The notes: generated by a model from the letters alone, not told the origin. 64,000 nucleotides of DNA from Monocercomonoides exilis (GCA_001643675.2 LSRY02000024.1:181001-245000); one strand, 5' to 3'. Positions 35,830 through 47,348 are shown, counted from the stretch's first letter. Made by a program: numbers and translations.

Positions 35830-38010
35830 TGTTGGTTCGATCAGAAAGAAAAAAATTCTTTCATTTTTGACTTGATAAAGACTTTCTCGTTGACTTCTTT
35901 GTGAATTATTTTTTAGCACTTATTTTTCCTAAGCAAAAGAATTGGGTTTGGCCTTAATCTTTGTTTTGTCAACAATCATCAATATTTGTTGTTTTTGTTA
36001 TTTTATTTTTTATTTGAAGTTTTGTTGAATATTGATCATTTGTAATATATACAGAATGGAAATACGCAATGAAGGCAAATCCAATGATGATGTTCAGAAG
36101 CTATCATGTGTTGAGAAATTTTCAAGTTTGCGTCAATTGCGTATTTTCAAAGATTTCATGTTTTATGATTTTTGATGATCGTGGAAGAATTGTTTGCTCA
36201 GTTGGAGCATTGTAATGAAACTGAACAGAAGCAGAAAATCCTTGAAATGAATGAAATAATTGATGGAGTGAATAATGAAGAATTTGACTCAATTTTCACA
36301 AAAGAACTATTCAACAAAATCGACAAAATGATTGAAGAAAAGAAAATAACAATAAAAAATGCAATTTATCTGATGAAACATGCCGGATATAACAAAGTTC
36401 TTTTGAACTTTGAGTGTTATGGCTTTTATAATTCTTTGTTGAGCAAAAAATTTGAGAAAATGCTTGTTGATAAAGATAAGAAAACAAAAGAAAAGAATGA
36501 AAAACTTCGTACTGATCTATGTGAATGCTGTCTTTTTCTCAACTGCGTATTTTCATATGAACTGGTATCAATTTGCGTGCCTTGCCTTCTGAAAGTGGCT
36601 ACAAACAAAGATGAAAGAAAAGAAACTCAAAAAGATGTGGAAATAGCTTTGCTGGCTTTGAGCCAAATTGGATATTGCGTATGTTCACTTCTATTTCATT
36701 TTTGAAGTTATTTATTTGTTTTTCTTGTTTTTCATTAGGAAATTGAACAAAAACTGTATTTGAAGGAAATCAAAGAAATTATCGAATATCATCAGGAACA
36801 CCGCAACCTCACTCGACTTGCTTATCGATCAGCTTGGGAATTTTCAATGATCCGATTATTCCGAGACAGAAGCCTGGGGCAAGTAATTGTGAATGAGCTG
36901 CATTTTGGAAGAGAAGCAAGAAGAGAAATCGAAGAGCTGACAAGATGTAATGGTTGGAAGAAGAAACCTGAGGAAATGAGCAAAGAAGAAGCGAATGAAG
37001 TGCTAGTGATTCGGAGATGGATCCAAACATTGAATTCTTATTTTTGCAATTATCATTTGTATAATGAAGAATTTGATAAGATTTTTAGCTGCATTTCCTG
37101 TGTATTTCGAGCAGCGAAGGATAATCACAAAGGAATTAGCGATTTGTGCATTTATTCCTTGAGAAATGCAACAGAAAGAGGAGTTGTGAAAGTTGATGTC
37201 TTGTTGAAAAGTGGTGCTGCTGATGCTGTTTTGGATGGGGTACAGCGACCAACGTTGAGCGAAGGTGTGGCATGTGAATGCTTATGGTTCTTTTTGAATA
37301 TTCCAAGAAGACTGAAAGAAGAGGAGGAGGATGAAAGGGAAGAAGCAAAAAGAAAGGCAACAAAAAAAGAGTTTTTGGAAAAGATGGAAGAAGAAGGGTA
37401 CGAAGATATCATCACGAGCTTTTATGAAACATTTGATTTTCTTGGGAAAAAAAATCATGTTTATTTATCGATAAACATTTATGATTATTTTGTGAATGTT
37501 TAAGGAAATGAAATGTTTCGATTTTTTTGTTTAGGATTCAAAAGTTGTTCTTCTTTCTTTTTTCATCATTTCGCAAAATTACAAAAAAAAAGATTGAAGA
37601 ATTTTTATTAATGTTTTTATCGCCATTTTCAAATAATAAATATTCACAAAATCCATTTTTTCCCCCCCATCAATAATGGTCATTGAATGAATATCAGTCT
37701 TCAATCTTCTTCAAATAGATTCATTTTTTCATGAAAATTCAATTGTTCAGTTATTTCCTCTTGAAGCATCTGGTTAACTCTGATTTTTCTCTTTCTCATC
37801 GCATTCTCGAAGAATTCGAGAAGGAAAAGGAAAAGAATGAAATGAAAATTCTTAAGAAGAATGTGAATGTATTAAAGAAGAAATGTTTGCTGAATAATCA
37901 AGCGATCAACTTTATGAGTACAATAATTTGCAGAAAGCATGGATGAAAAAGAAGCCAATCCAATGCTCCAATTCAGAATGGGAATGGCAGAGCAAGCCAT
38001 TCAGAATTAA
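35830..38010. repeat. Inverted duplication, right arm (carries copy D)
   Basis: Reverse-complement partner of 18440-20610, including gene copy D, about 330 bp upstream and about 500 bp downstream of it. See the left arm for matching anchor sequences. Confidence 0.75.
36056..37503 (+). CDS. Six-copy helical family, copy D
   Basis: Seen: a long exon 36175-36678 begins at ATG 36175 (MIVEELFAQLEHC), the 60-nt intron 36679-36738 (gtatgt...cattag) is phase 0, and exon 36739-37503 ends TAA, giving 422 aa from 36175. An upstream ATG at 36056 opens a 70-nt exon (MEIRNEGKSNDDVQ...) of exactly the length of exon 1 of copy C, with the same gtttg donor at 36126. However, the only nearby acceptor (tcaaag, 36152) leads into TGA, so this first exon is either orphaned or joined by an unseen site. 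Motifs: NAIYLMKHAGYNKVL, CVPCLLKVATNKDE, LRNATERGVVKVDVLLKSG, KMEEEGYEDI. Predicted all-helical; function unknown. Confidence 0.7.
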
Positions 38011-38051
38011 TTGCTCTTCGCGTTCTTCTCATTTTTGTTCAGTTTTTCATT

Positions 38052-38318
38052 TGGGGGAAAATACGGACTTTCAAGCTTTTTTTGCACAATGCAAAGAAAA
38101 ATTACTTCGTTCATAATTGTATTTCACATTCTTAGATTTTGAAAATCTTTGATTTTCATATCAATGAACAGGCATCATTGTAATCGAAACACAAAGTTTT
38201 GTGACATTTCACGAATGTCAAAAAATGAATATATTTTCAACATGTTTTTGGAAAAAAAAATCAATGAAAAGTGCATAGTTTTTCAATGAAAATGCCTGAA
38301 GTGAAATATTTTGCCCCA
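38052..38318 (+). repeat. MITE family 1, copy 2 (267 bp)
   Basis: Begins TGGGGGAAAATACGGAC and ends AATATTTTGCCCCA. Internally it is clearly related to the copies at 8498-8766 and 49374-49644. It ends only ~26 bp before the DIRS-like element. Confidence 0.75.
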
Positions 38319-38344
38319 TATATCTTTTTTTATTTTTCTTATGT

Positions 38345-38408
38345 TAATAAATACGCAGTGAGACAGGTTTGCTCCGAGATAATGAGTATTAATTTAAAGT
38401 GTGGGCAG
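38345..38408 (+). repeat. DIRS inverted terminal repeat (3' end of element)
   Basis: CAGGTTTGCTCCGAGATAAT and TTTAAAGTGTGGG pair in inverted orientation with ATTATCGAGGAGCAAACCTG and CCCACACTTTAAA at the other terminus. The outermost part (TTAATAAATACGCAGTGAGA) is found instead, inverted, in the internal complementary region. Confidence 0.85.
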
Positions 38409-39000
38409 TTTGAGTGAAAAACTTTGCCCTCTCCCAAATGAAGTGGAAAAAAGGGCGAGAAAAATACAAAACAATAGCATAAAAAGTTATATATAAAATA
38501 ATGCATTTTCCGCTTCACTTCCCCTCCGACTTCGCCTTTTCGCCTTGGTCACGAAGACCAGAGGGCAGGGAATGTTGCCACTCGGAGCTCTCTCCTGCAG
38601 GCCGTGCAGGGATTTTGAAGGCGAATGTTCAAAACGGAGCAGAAAGAAAAACCACTCTCGCTTTAGCAAGGCGTGGTGAAGAAAACTGCATGTGATATGC
38701 TCTGCCTCCCGCTCTTCTGCTGCATCAGCAGAGCAAATCCACTTATCACACGCTGCACATTAAAATATCAATTCTTCTCTCAACAACATGTTCAACAACA
38801 ATTTAAGGAGTGGGTTTATGCCTTAAACTGTTTCTTCGTTCCACTTCGATCTGTCCAGGTTCTATGTGCACACTCATCTCATCGGGCGGTTGATCTTTCT
38901 CTCTCCTCTGCTATCTCGCCCTTTTTTCTATTCATCTCCCCCCACACTTCTAGCTCCCCCTCGCACCACTCCGCCTATTGTCTCTCCATCCACATTCCTA

Positions 39001-39102
39001 TTATCTCGGAGCAAACCCTGTCTCACTGCGTTTTTATTAATTCGCAAAGAAGCGAATCTGCGAACGCAGGGAGCAGGTTTTCTCCTCAATAATGAGTCTC
39101 GA
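39001..39102 (+). repeat. DIRS internal complementary region
   Basis: Its left half (TCTCGGAGCAAACCCTGTCTCACTGCGTTTTTATTAA) is the reverse complement of the left terminus. Its right half (AAGCGAATCTGCGAACG, then TCCTCAATAATGAGT) is the reverse complement of the right terminus. The two halves meet at TTAATTCGCAAAG, so it is complementary to the joined ends, as needed for circularisation in the DIRS cycle. Confidence 0.8.
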
Positions 39103-39152
39103 AATCCCTTTTATCTCCGTATGTGTGATCAAAAACCCCTTTCCTAACACGC

Positions 39153-40370
39153 TCAAGTGCGGAGGATGAGTTGAGAGCGTGCGGGTGATGGTGCGGCACT
39201 CCTGCTCTTCACCCTCTCTCTCTTGTGATATCTTTGAGGCGACATTGGTCTGGCCTCTGTATCTTCAGTGTCATTCCCCACCTGACCTATGCTTTTCACG
39301 ATACACTTCTTCAGATCTTTGCCTCTCTTCTTCGGTGGAATTGTGTCCCTCACTCTAGTCAGCTCACAGATATTATTGGGAATAATGGAGGGTGTCCTCT
39401 GACTGCCTGGTCGTCGGGATGCTGAGTTTCGTGACTTAGCCGTTTCACCTCTGTTTTCTTCTCCACTCGGCAGTTTCTTTCCACCTCTTGATCGCTTTCT
39501 CGTAAGCTTCTTCCCTATCTCAGATCCCGCTTTTGGTAATTCCTCAGTGCAATCTTTCGAATCAACTTCTGCTATCTCCAGCGTCCCCTCCTTCAATTCT
39601 CCACTCTTATCTGGCTTGTTATCTTCTCCCATCTGGTGTGCTTGTCCGCCGATTGTCTGCAGGATCCATTTTGTGCCTCGTTCCTGCGACACGGTTTTGT
39701 ATTCCTGGGCCGCTCTTGAACCCGGCTCCCATCTCGCATAAGCATTGATCGCCTTCCAGTCCGTTCCTTCTTGTCTTGCTCAGTGTGTAATCGCTGCATG
39801 TCTTGTAGAGAACACGGTAAATGTGTCGGGTATTCCGTTCTCTCTCAGAATAGCTGTTAGCTCTTCCAAAATTTTCTGCAAGTTAGCAGATCTCCTCCCT
39901 TCTATGTCCAACCACGCATGATCATTCTGAAAAGTTGTCTTTATGAACTCCATCCAACATTGGAGCGCCCCCACTGCATCGATACGTGGATTGTGGTGTT
40001 CATTAATAATAACCTTAACCGTCTCTCCCCCTGATGTTTTGATTCGTGCTTGTGTCTGTTCAATATTATCTTTTAATATCGTTGTCTCACTTCTCATTCT
40101 CTCCATCTTTGCTGGCCTTAAAGCTCCAAATATTATAGTGAGGATGAGAGCTCTCCTCTGGAGCGTTCGTATATCCTTTGTGTCGTAAGTGGTCTCAGCC
40201 CATATGGTGATTATTGTCAAGTCCCACCTTGTCTTGTACCATTTGACCTTTCTCGGCTTCTCAACCACATAAGTCTTAATAAATATCTCAATGTCTTTCC
40301 CTTCAATCTTAATCTCTCTGAATGGTTTTATAGAATCCAGCACTTTCCCAACTGTCTGATAAATCACTCC
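39153..40370 (-). pseudogene. DIRS tyrosine recombinase (one in-frame TGA)
   Basis: Seen: the first catalytic Arg in GALRPAK (~40.12 kb), the second box FSTRHAAIT (~39.80 kb; the usual His before SxR is Phe here), then TGA at 39780-39782. In the same frame the protein resumes ARQEGTDWKAINAYARWEPG and the Tyr nucleophile in QEYKTV. A charged C-terminal tail runs to 39153. Known: R...HxxR...W/H...Y is the tyrosine recombinase signature. Except for the His to Phe change and the stop, the active site is present. It would act to insert the circular DNA intermediate. Confidence 0.7.
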
Positions 40371-40579
40371 AATTGAAAGGTACGTATTCTAGAGAGTTTC
40401 AGTGAACTCTTCCATAATCCATTTAGCGTCTCTGGATGTGAGGGGGTCAGTGTCATCCATTCTTTCTCTATCCAAAAATTGCTTGAATCTTCGCAGCGCT
40501 CTCCACGTATCCCTTTCACTCTTTTGATTTTTAAGAATTGCTGCTGCTATGTCCTTCGCTCCCACATATACTCCCCATG

Positions 40580-42850
40580 TTAAGAAGAGGTCTTTTCCTG
40601 GAGTATTTTCCTTTCCAGTTTAACGCTTATGACCTCTCCTGGGAATAACTTCCAGCCTTCCCTTATCATCTTCGTTCCTGGTGTCATGCACTCCTGAAAG
40701 GTCCCCAGGGTCTTTGTCAAATGCCCAGGCTGCAGTAGCGGGGTCCAGGTCTGCCCCCGCCAGGCTGGCAGAATCAGAATCGTCAGATTCCTCTGAGCTT
40801 CGTTCATCTTCTCTTTCATCACTCGTCCAATGTTTCTCAGGAACGGGTGGACTAGGACTATGTCGTCTTCTGGTGTTCCTTTCTCTCTCTTCCTTCTCAT
40901 GGAGGATAGTCTCCAAGTACTTCCGCAGGGCACCGGCGCAATCTGTTCTGAAATTGTATCTAGTGTTCTCGGTGCGATTGTCTGTAATATCTCTGCGATT
41001 TTCTCCCCACTCTTAACATAGTCCGGCTTTTTCGCCATCCGACTGAGTGCATCTTCTTCCGTGTTCTGTTCTCCCGGGAGGTGTTCCGTCTGTATAGAAA
41101 TGTCCAGGCTGTTCAATATCTTCTCTAATGCTCTCAGTGTTGGAATGAGCAACGTGGCTCCTTTTTTCTTCTGTATCGTCCATCTCGTGGACATGTTGTC
41201 TGTCTTCAGACGAATATGATCTATCTTCTGTTGTTGCAGCCATGCTCCCTTTCTCTCTTGTTTCCTCAACACTGCTCTGGACTCCTTCTCGTTTATCGCT
41301 AACGCACTCTCCTGGAGGGTCCAACTTCCGTGGACATATATCTTCTCCTCTTTGTTCTCCCTCGGTATTGTCAATACTGCACCCAAACCCAGCTCTGACG
41401 CATCCGTTGTCAGCTCTGCTGGTCTGTTCCTTCTCTTCAGACTCCTTGGTCTGTTTTCTTGTAGTATCTTTCTTCAGTGTGTTAATTCTCCCAGTATCAT
41501 TGGGTTGACTATCACGATTCCCTTCCAGCCTCCACGGGCTATTGCATGCCTCAGCACGTATTGCATGCGCTTCATCCACAAGCTCGCTGGTGGGTGTTGT
41601 AACCTCACAAAATTCAACCTCCCGAGGAGTGCTGCTAAGTCCCTCGTCTTTTGTCTCCTTCTTTCCTTTGCCAGCGCTATCCAAATTCGCACATCCTCCA
41701 GGAGCAGCTCTCTCTTTCTCTCCTGGAGTGTCACTTCCATCTTCTCTTAGTTCCACAGCCATCCCAAAAACTCAACGCTCCTTGCGGGTTCTAGCTTCAG
41801 CTTCTCCTCCGACAGTATCCAGCCCAGATTTCTCAGGAACTGGGCTATCTCCTGTGAGATCGATCTCAAGGCATCCCTGTCTGGATGCATAAGGAGAATA
41901 TCGTCCAGATATATCACCAGCTTTACCTTCCAATGTTCTCTGATATATGACGCTACCCGTCTCATTATCTTCGTGAATACTCTGGGCGCGTCCTTTGCTC
42001 CAAATGGCATCCCCACGTAAGCGTAGCATTGACTTTGAAAGCTGAAGCACATATAGGGACTAAATTGCTCGTCCACCTTGACATGCTGATATGCACTCGA
42101 TATGTCCATAGTTGTCATCCAGTCGTTCTCCTCCAGGAGTTCCACCACTGTCTCCTGGGAATCCATCTTTAAATGCTTTCCCCTGCACTATTTCGTTAAG
42201 AGCTCTGCAATCTAGTATCTTTCTCCACTATTCGTTCTTCTTTCTGACCATGAATGTCGGGTTGAACAACTTCACCTCCGACTCCTGTATGGGCTTCACC
42301 ACTCCGTCCTTCAATTCCAACTCCAAGAGGGATAAATAATTGTTCGTCATCTCCTTCATCCCTCGAAATTCCTGTTTGAGTTTTCTTTCCTCGAGTGAGA
42401 TTGGGGACTGAGGACTTCTCCATCGAGCTCTTATACAATGGCTCACTAATTTGTCTCCCCCAATCTTCTTCCACTCGCTCAGCCTGTTCAATAGTCTTCC
42501 AGGAAGTGGCTCCTTCAGTGGCCCAATCGCTGCAGTCCTCATATCTTTTGGCGTCTTGAAGCCATGCTGAATCTGTGTACTCTCTTCTCCTTCGAGAGTA
42601 TCTGCAATAGTTCTCCTCGAGTTCTCCTCCCGAGCACTCCCAATTGGTGAATTTGTCACAGTCCCAGAAGCTCTCCCAACAACCATCTCGTTCCTCATCT
42701 CGTTCATCTGTCTCGTTACTCGGGGATATGCGGAGTCTTCCTCTGTGTTCTCTCTCCCTGTTCCCATTTCGTGGTCTCTCGAGATTTCTATATCTATCCT
42801 CTTCTCTCAATCGAATGAGCTCAGTGCCTCTTCGTTGTTCTCGCAAACTC
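40580..42850 (-). pseudogene. DIRS reverse transcriptase / RNase H (broken frames)
   Basis: Seen: start region with LPGRLLNRLSEWKKIG (42.45 kb), a TAG at 42228-42230 just before WRKILDCRALN, then a one-base shift at the FKM motif (~42.17 kb). Core RT follows: MDISSAYQHVKV, PFGAKDAPRVFTKIM and VIYLDDILLM (catalytic YLDD, ~41.93 kb). RNase H: TDASELGLGAVLTI (first Asp), NEKESRAVL (Glu) and KTDNMSTRW (Asp), then ALSRMAK. The distal part LVHPFLRNIGRVMK...ILPAWRGQTW corresponds to the region after RNase H in DIRS-1. Catalytic residues persist, so the breaks look recent. Confidence 0.75.
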
Positions 42851-42922
42851 TCACGGGTTCCGTTCTTGTAACTATCTGTCGATTGAATAAAACTCCCCGT
42901 TGCATTGTCACTCCCTCGGAAT

Positions 42923-44095
42923 TCAATAGCATTCCGTTTCCGATCTTTTGCAACAATGCACGACTCCCCTCCCCGTCAATTTAAATAGGTCCATTGGCTC
43001 GTTCCAATAGCTGTTCCCCCTTGAGTCCTTGGGAGATCCGGTGGCAATGGTCCCGTAATAGGGACTGGCCTTCCAGTGATGGTTGGGACGAACTGTGCCA
43101 GAAACTGGAGCGTTCTCTTCTTTCCTTTGAAGTCTGCGAATCTCCTTCAGCATCCCCTTTTCTTGAGCTGTCTGTATACAAATCCTTGGGTGCTCCTTCC
43201 CGAACTGTATCTTCTCGGGAGTCCCCCTCTGGATGTTGTGGGCCCGAAACCTGTTGTGGAGTCGGGAGATGCACAGTATCCTGCTGCATCTCCCTCTGCT
43301 TGAAAAAAGCTTTTGCTCTCTTCCGACTTTTTTTGATTCTCTGGCACTTCCTTCGCCATTCCTCCTTCAAAAAAGCCTTTCGCGCTCTCCCAACCCGATT
43401 AGTGTTTTCCTTTCAGTAGGTTTATTCTGCTGATACAGTCTGCAATAAGCGCATAGGCGCAAAACAGTCCTCTCAGTCGTTCTTTCTCCTCTTCCATGAT
43501 GTGCGCCTTCCATAATTCCTTCACCGTGAGGGCTTCGATCGCTTTCGCTGCTTCAAAGCCCGAGTCAAGGGCAGGCTGGAGGAGTTCGATTGCTCTACTC
43601 GCTTCAGGTGAATCTCTTCTCCTCTTTGTTGTGATGGATGTTCTGGCAAGCGCATTCCAATTTGTGTCTGTGTGTCCTGTAAAAAAAAAATCATTCTCAC
43701 TCTCTGGGATAAATGTATTCAATATGTCATCATTCATTCTTTTCGAGCCAGCTTTGCAAAACTCAATAAACTTCCTCAACTCGCTCGCTTGTCTCCAGGG
43801 TGTCAACACATTTCTGGGAAAAATTCTGGTTTATTCTTCTGTTTTTTCCTTTTCTTCCTGCACTTCTTGTTCTTCCGAATCCCAGTCGCTATCCTCTTCA
43901 TATTCCCGTCTCCTCGTGCGGCTAACTGAACGACGCAATCTCTCACGCTTTCCTTGTTTCCCTCTTGCGATCAGATCACTAAAATTTGCATCCGACTCCG
44001 ACTCGCTCGATCTCGACTGGGATCTCTTCCTTTGTCATTCTCTCTTTTCCTTTTTCATTGGCAACATTCCCGAAGCTCCGGACTGCATTGGCCAT
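42923..44095 (-). pseudogene. DIRS Gag-like and linker frames (frameshifted)
   Basis: Reverse-strand ATG at 44093-44095 opens MANAVRSFGNVANEKGKE. About 20 codons on, the frame must shift to read RSQSRSSESESDANFSDLIA (Ser/Arg- and Glu-rich), and again before VLTPWRQASELRKFIEFCK (43399-43830), a helical segment. A further Lys/Gln/Ser-rich segment (42981-43370) bridges to the polymerase. No zinc knuckle is seen. Position and composition suggest Gag; the assignment rests on location. Confidence 0.5.
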
Positions 44096-44269
44096 GTCTG
44101 GCTCCTAGCGAATTCTTCCATCATGTCTTCAACTCTCCTTATTCTCTGCATTAAATTAAAATTTGTTCCCTCGCCGTCTCTGTTTGATAGTCTAACAGGT
44201 TCTTATTCCATTTCACTTGCGGACAATGATGTTCTGGAAAAAGTGAGTATTATCGAAGTTTGATCTAAA

Positions 44270-44349
44270 ACCACCCACACTTTAAATTAACACTCATTAT
44301 CGAGGAGCAAACCTGATCCTTGCGTTTGTTGGTTCGCTTTATTGCGAAT
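44270..44349 (-). repeat. DIRS inverted terminal repeat (5' end of element)
   Basis: Inverted match to 38345-38408 over CCCACACTTTAAATTAA and TCATTATCGAGGAGCAAACC. Its outer part (GTTCGCTTTATTGCGAAT) is matched, inverted, only by the internal complementary region. Confidence 0.8.
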
Positions 44350-45150
44350 CTTCCTGTTCTTTTCTCTTGATTCCTTTCTACTCTTTTTCTTGCATTTGGA
44401 AACTTGATTCATTCATTTCATCTCAAAATGAAACACTTCAAAATCCATTCTTCCAAATCCGCTTTTTTATTAAGCCCAACATAAATGCAATGAATTCAAA
44501 AAAACATAATACCTTTCATTTTGGCTTGCTGAGAATGAATTGAAAAGACAAAGCAAATGAATTCACAGCTTTGATGCAAACAGTTGATGTGTTAAATGGA
44601 AAAGACTTCTTTTGCCTTATCTCCTTCATTTTCAAACTTTTCCGTTTTCACAATCATTCAGAATGCAGAAAAAGAAGAAGAAGAAGAAACAGAAAAAACT
44701 GTGATGTTCATATTATTTGGTGAACAAGCTTCAGTGAAAATAAGAATAAGAAATATTTTATAATCCTTTTGAAAAAAAAGTTGAAAAATCTCTTTTCTTT
44801 CTCTCCTTCTTCTACCTCTCCTTCTCCTTCTTCATCGTTCTTTCCTGTTTGAGAAAATCAAGTTGATGATATAGTTCGATAGAAAGCTTAGCTACGGATT
44901 GATATTCCGTGAATTATAAACAGAGGAACAAGAAAAATTCAATTTTTATTATGAAATGAAGCAGATGTGGAGCTGATGGGCTTTGCATGGGGAAAGGATT
45001 ATAATTTGGAAGGCAAAAAAATTAGTTCTTTAAAGATGATTCGTTTCAAAATATTAAATGTTTGTTTTTTCACAAATTTTTTATTTCTATTTATTGTTGT
45101 TTAATTTTTTTCACGAAATTTGTATTTTTGCAAGTACGATCGTAATAAAT
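44350..45150. other. Intergenic, no gene seen
   Basis: AT-rich, no coding frame or repeat partner recognised. Confidence 0.5.
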
Positions 45151-46201
45151 CTTTCAAAAACCCTGGAATTTTTCAAAAACCCGGACTATCTCATAAAATT
45201 CATATTTTTCAACAACTTTAAAAAATAAAATTATGATAATTCACATAATTATTTATCGGCATATAACACATCCAATCAGATACAAATTTTTATTTGTTGT
45301 GCTGTATTTATGAAGAAATAAATAATTTTTTTTGAAAATCTGATTTTTAATGAATTTTTTTATTTCAACAAAACGATTCAGTTCATCTTTTACACATATA
45401 ACTTAATTTTTCTTTGTTGAAAACTGTTCTGGTTATTTTTCATTTCCGGCAATTTGCTCCTTCTAACGAAAAAAAGAATTATCATTTTTGAAATATCATT
45501 ATCAATGGGATAACTTAAAAAATATTTTTTGCAAAACACAAAAACATCCAAATGATTTTAACACCTGCATCAATAAAAATGATAGTTATATAAAATTTCT
45601 CGGTTGTTGAAAATTTTTATGATTCAGTGAGTATTTCATAAAATACAATTAGGAAGAAAATTCAACGAAAATGATCAAAAAAAATCATCAATTTTCAAAA
45701 TAATCTCCATTTAAGAAATACCTGCTGGATCATTTCAAATTTCATCAATTAAGAAATTTTATATAACTGTTATATTTGTTAACGAATGTGTAAAATTCAC
45801 ATGGATGTTTTTGTGTTTTGCAAAAAATATTTTTTAAGTTATCCCATTGATAATGATATTTCAAAAATGATAATTCTTTTTTTCGTTAGAAGGAGCAAAT
45901 TGCCGGAAATGAAAAATAACCAGAACAGTTTTCAACAAAGAAAAATTAAGTTATATGTGTAAAAGATGAACTGAATCGTTTTGTTGAAATAGAAAAATTC
46001 ATTAAAAATCAGATTTTCAAAAAAAATTATTTATTTCTTCATAAATACAGCACAACAAATAAAAATTTGTATCTGATTGGATGTGTTATATGCCGATAAA
46101 TAATTATGTGAATTATCATAATTTTATTTTTTAAAGTTGTTGAAAAATATGAATTTTATGAGATAGTCCGGGTTTTTGAAAAATTCCAGGGTTTTGGAAA
46201 G
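45151..46201. repeat. Foldback element 1 (arms ~450 bp)
   Basis: Outer ends CTTTCAAAAACCCTGGAATT and its inverse AATTCCAGGGTTTTGGAAAG. The arms 45151-~45602 and ~45751-46201 are near-perfect inverted copies through, for example, CCGGACTATCTCATAAAATT and CTCCTTCTAACGAAAAAAAG. Spacer about 150 bp. No coding sequence. Confidence 0.85.
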
Positions 46202-46335
46202 ATGGCAAATTGAGCTTATTGTTTCTGAGCTACTTTACGTACATCGAGTCAACGAGTTTGGTCCATTTCCCGTTTGACTTTTTTCTCTTTTGAGCAGCTT
46301 CTTTTTGATCAAAGCGAAAACATTCAGTGTTATAT

Positions 46336-47348
46336 GGTTAACTTTTTGATGAGACTATTTCCTTAATTGGCACTTTTTTTGTTTTCGAAAACATAATGCT
46401 GAGAAGTGTGAAATAACTTTCAGCACATTAAAAATCCTTTTTAACGAGATTTATTCTGTTTATTTACTGTTTTCTTTTTTTCTTTTTGTTTTTTTCACAT
46501 CGAGAAATTAAGTTTTTTTGCAAAATTTAATAAGACTTTTACCAGCCAACCAGGCAATTCACAAGAAATTGATGAGTTGTTTTGAATAGCATATACTATA
46601 ATCTAACTAATTTTAAATTCTTTTTTTTCACAAACACTTTTTTCTTGTTTTTCTTCTCATTTCATTTTTTTAACAACATGCAAACATAAAACCGATTATT
46701 TCTTTGTATTTATGATGAAATGATAATAATAAAAATTTGATATGAAAAACAAATAGTCTAATAATAAAGTATTGGAAAAAAGAAACATTTAATATTTCTA
46801 TTTGTCAAGAACTTAACTTTTTTACAAAAACTTGATCATCGATGATTTTAAGAAAGCGCCATATGTCCGTTTCAGATAAATAGAAAAAATTAATGTTATA
46901 TTTTTCAACATCTCATAATTAAAGTATCTGTTTTGCACATCTTATTTTTCATTATTTTTATCATTTCATCATAAATACAAAGAAATAATCGGTTTTATGT
47001 TTGCATGTTGTTAAAAAAATGAAATGAGAAGAAAAACAAGAAAAAAGTGTTTGTGAAAAAAAAGAATTTAAAATTAGTTAGATTATAGTATATGCTATTC
47101 AAAACAACTCATCAATTTCTTGTGAATTGCCTGGTTGGCTGGTAAAAGTCTTATTAAATTTTGCAAAAAAACTTAATTTCTCGATGTGAAAAAAACAAAA
47201 AGAAAAAAAGAAAACAGTAAATAAACAGAATAAATCTCGTTAAAAAGGATTTTTAATGTGCTGAAAGTTATTTCACACTTCTCAGCATTATGTTTTCGAA
47301 AACAAAAAAAGTGCCAATTAAGGAAATAGTCTCATCAAAAAGTTAACC
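46336..47348. repeat. Foldback element 2 (arms ~400 bp)
   Basis: Ends GGTTAACTTTTTGATGAGAC and GTCTCATCAAAAAGTTAACC. The arms 46336-~46735 and ~46950-47348 are essentially identical in inverted orientation (for example TTGGCACTTTTTTTGTTTTC and CCAGCCAACCAGGCAATTCA). Spacer about 215 bp. No coding sequence and no sequence relation to foldback 1. Confidence 0.85.

Larger units (their letters stand above)
38345..44349 (-). mobile_element. DIRS-like tyrosine-recombinase retrotransposon (6.0 kb)
   Basis: Coding strand is reverse. From its 5' end: inverted terminal repeat (44270-44349), Gag-like frames (43399-44095), reverse transcriptase/RNase H (40580-42850), tyrosine recombinase (39153-40370), internal complementary region (39001-39102), 3' inverted terminal repeat (38345-38408). 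Known: Dictyostelium DIRS-1 has the same order, with no protease or integrase. It is locally GC-richer than its surroundings, which suggests a comparatively young arrival. Frameshifts in gag and pol plus stops in RT and recombinase mean this copy is probably non-autonomous. No target duplication is expected for this class and none is obvious. Confidence 0.85.

Noticed and set aside
42112-42230. TAG in the RT read as glutamine (alternative code)
   Set aside because: TAA and TAG act as terminal stops in the conserved helical family, so a reassigned code is unlikely.
41013-42339. Several forward frames across the retrotransposon
   Set aside because: The reverse-strand RT/RNase H motifs (YLDD, TDAS, TDNMST) define the coding strand; the forward frames show no motif.
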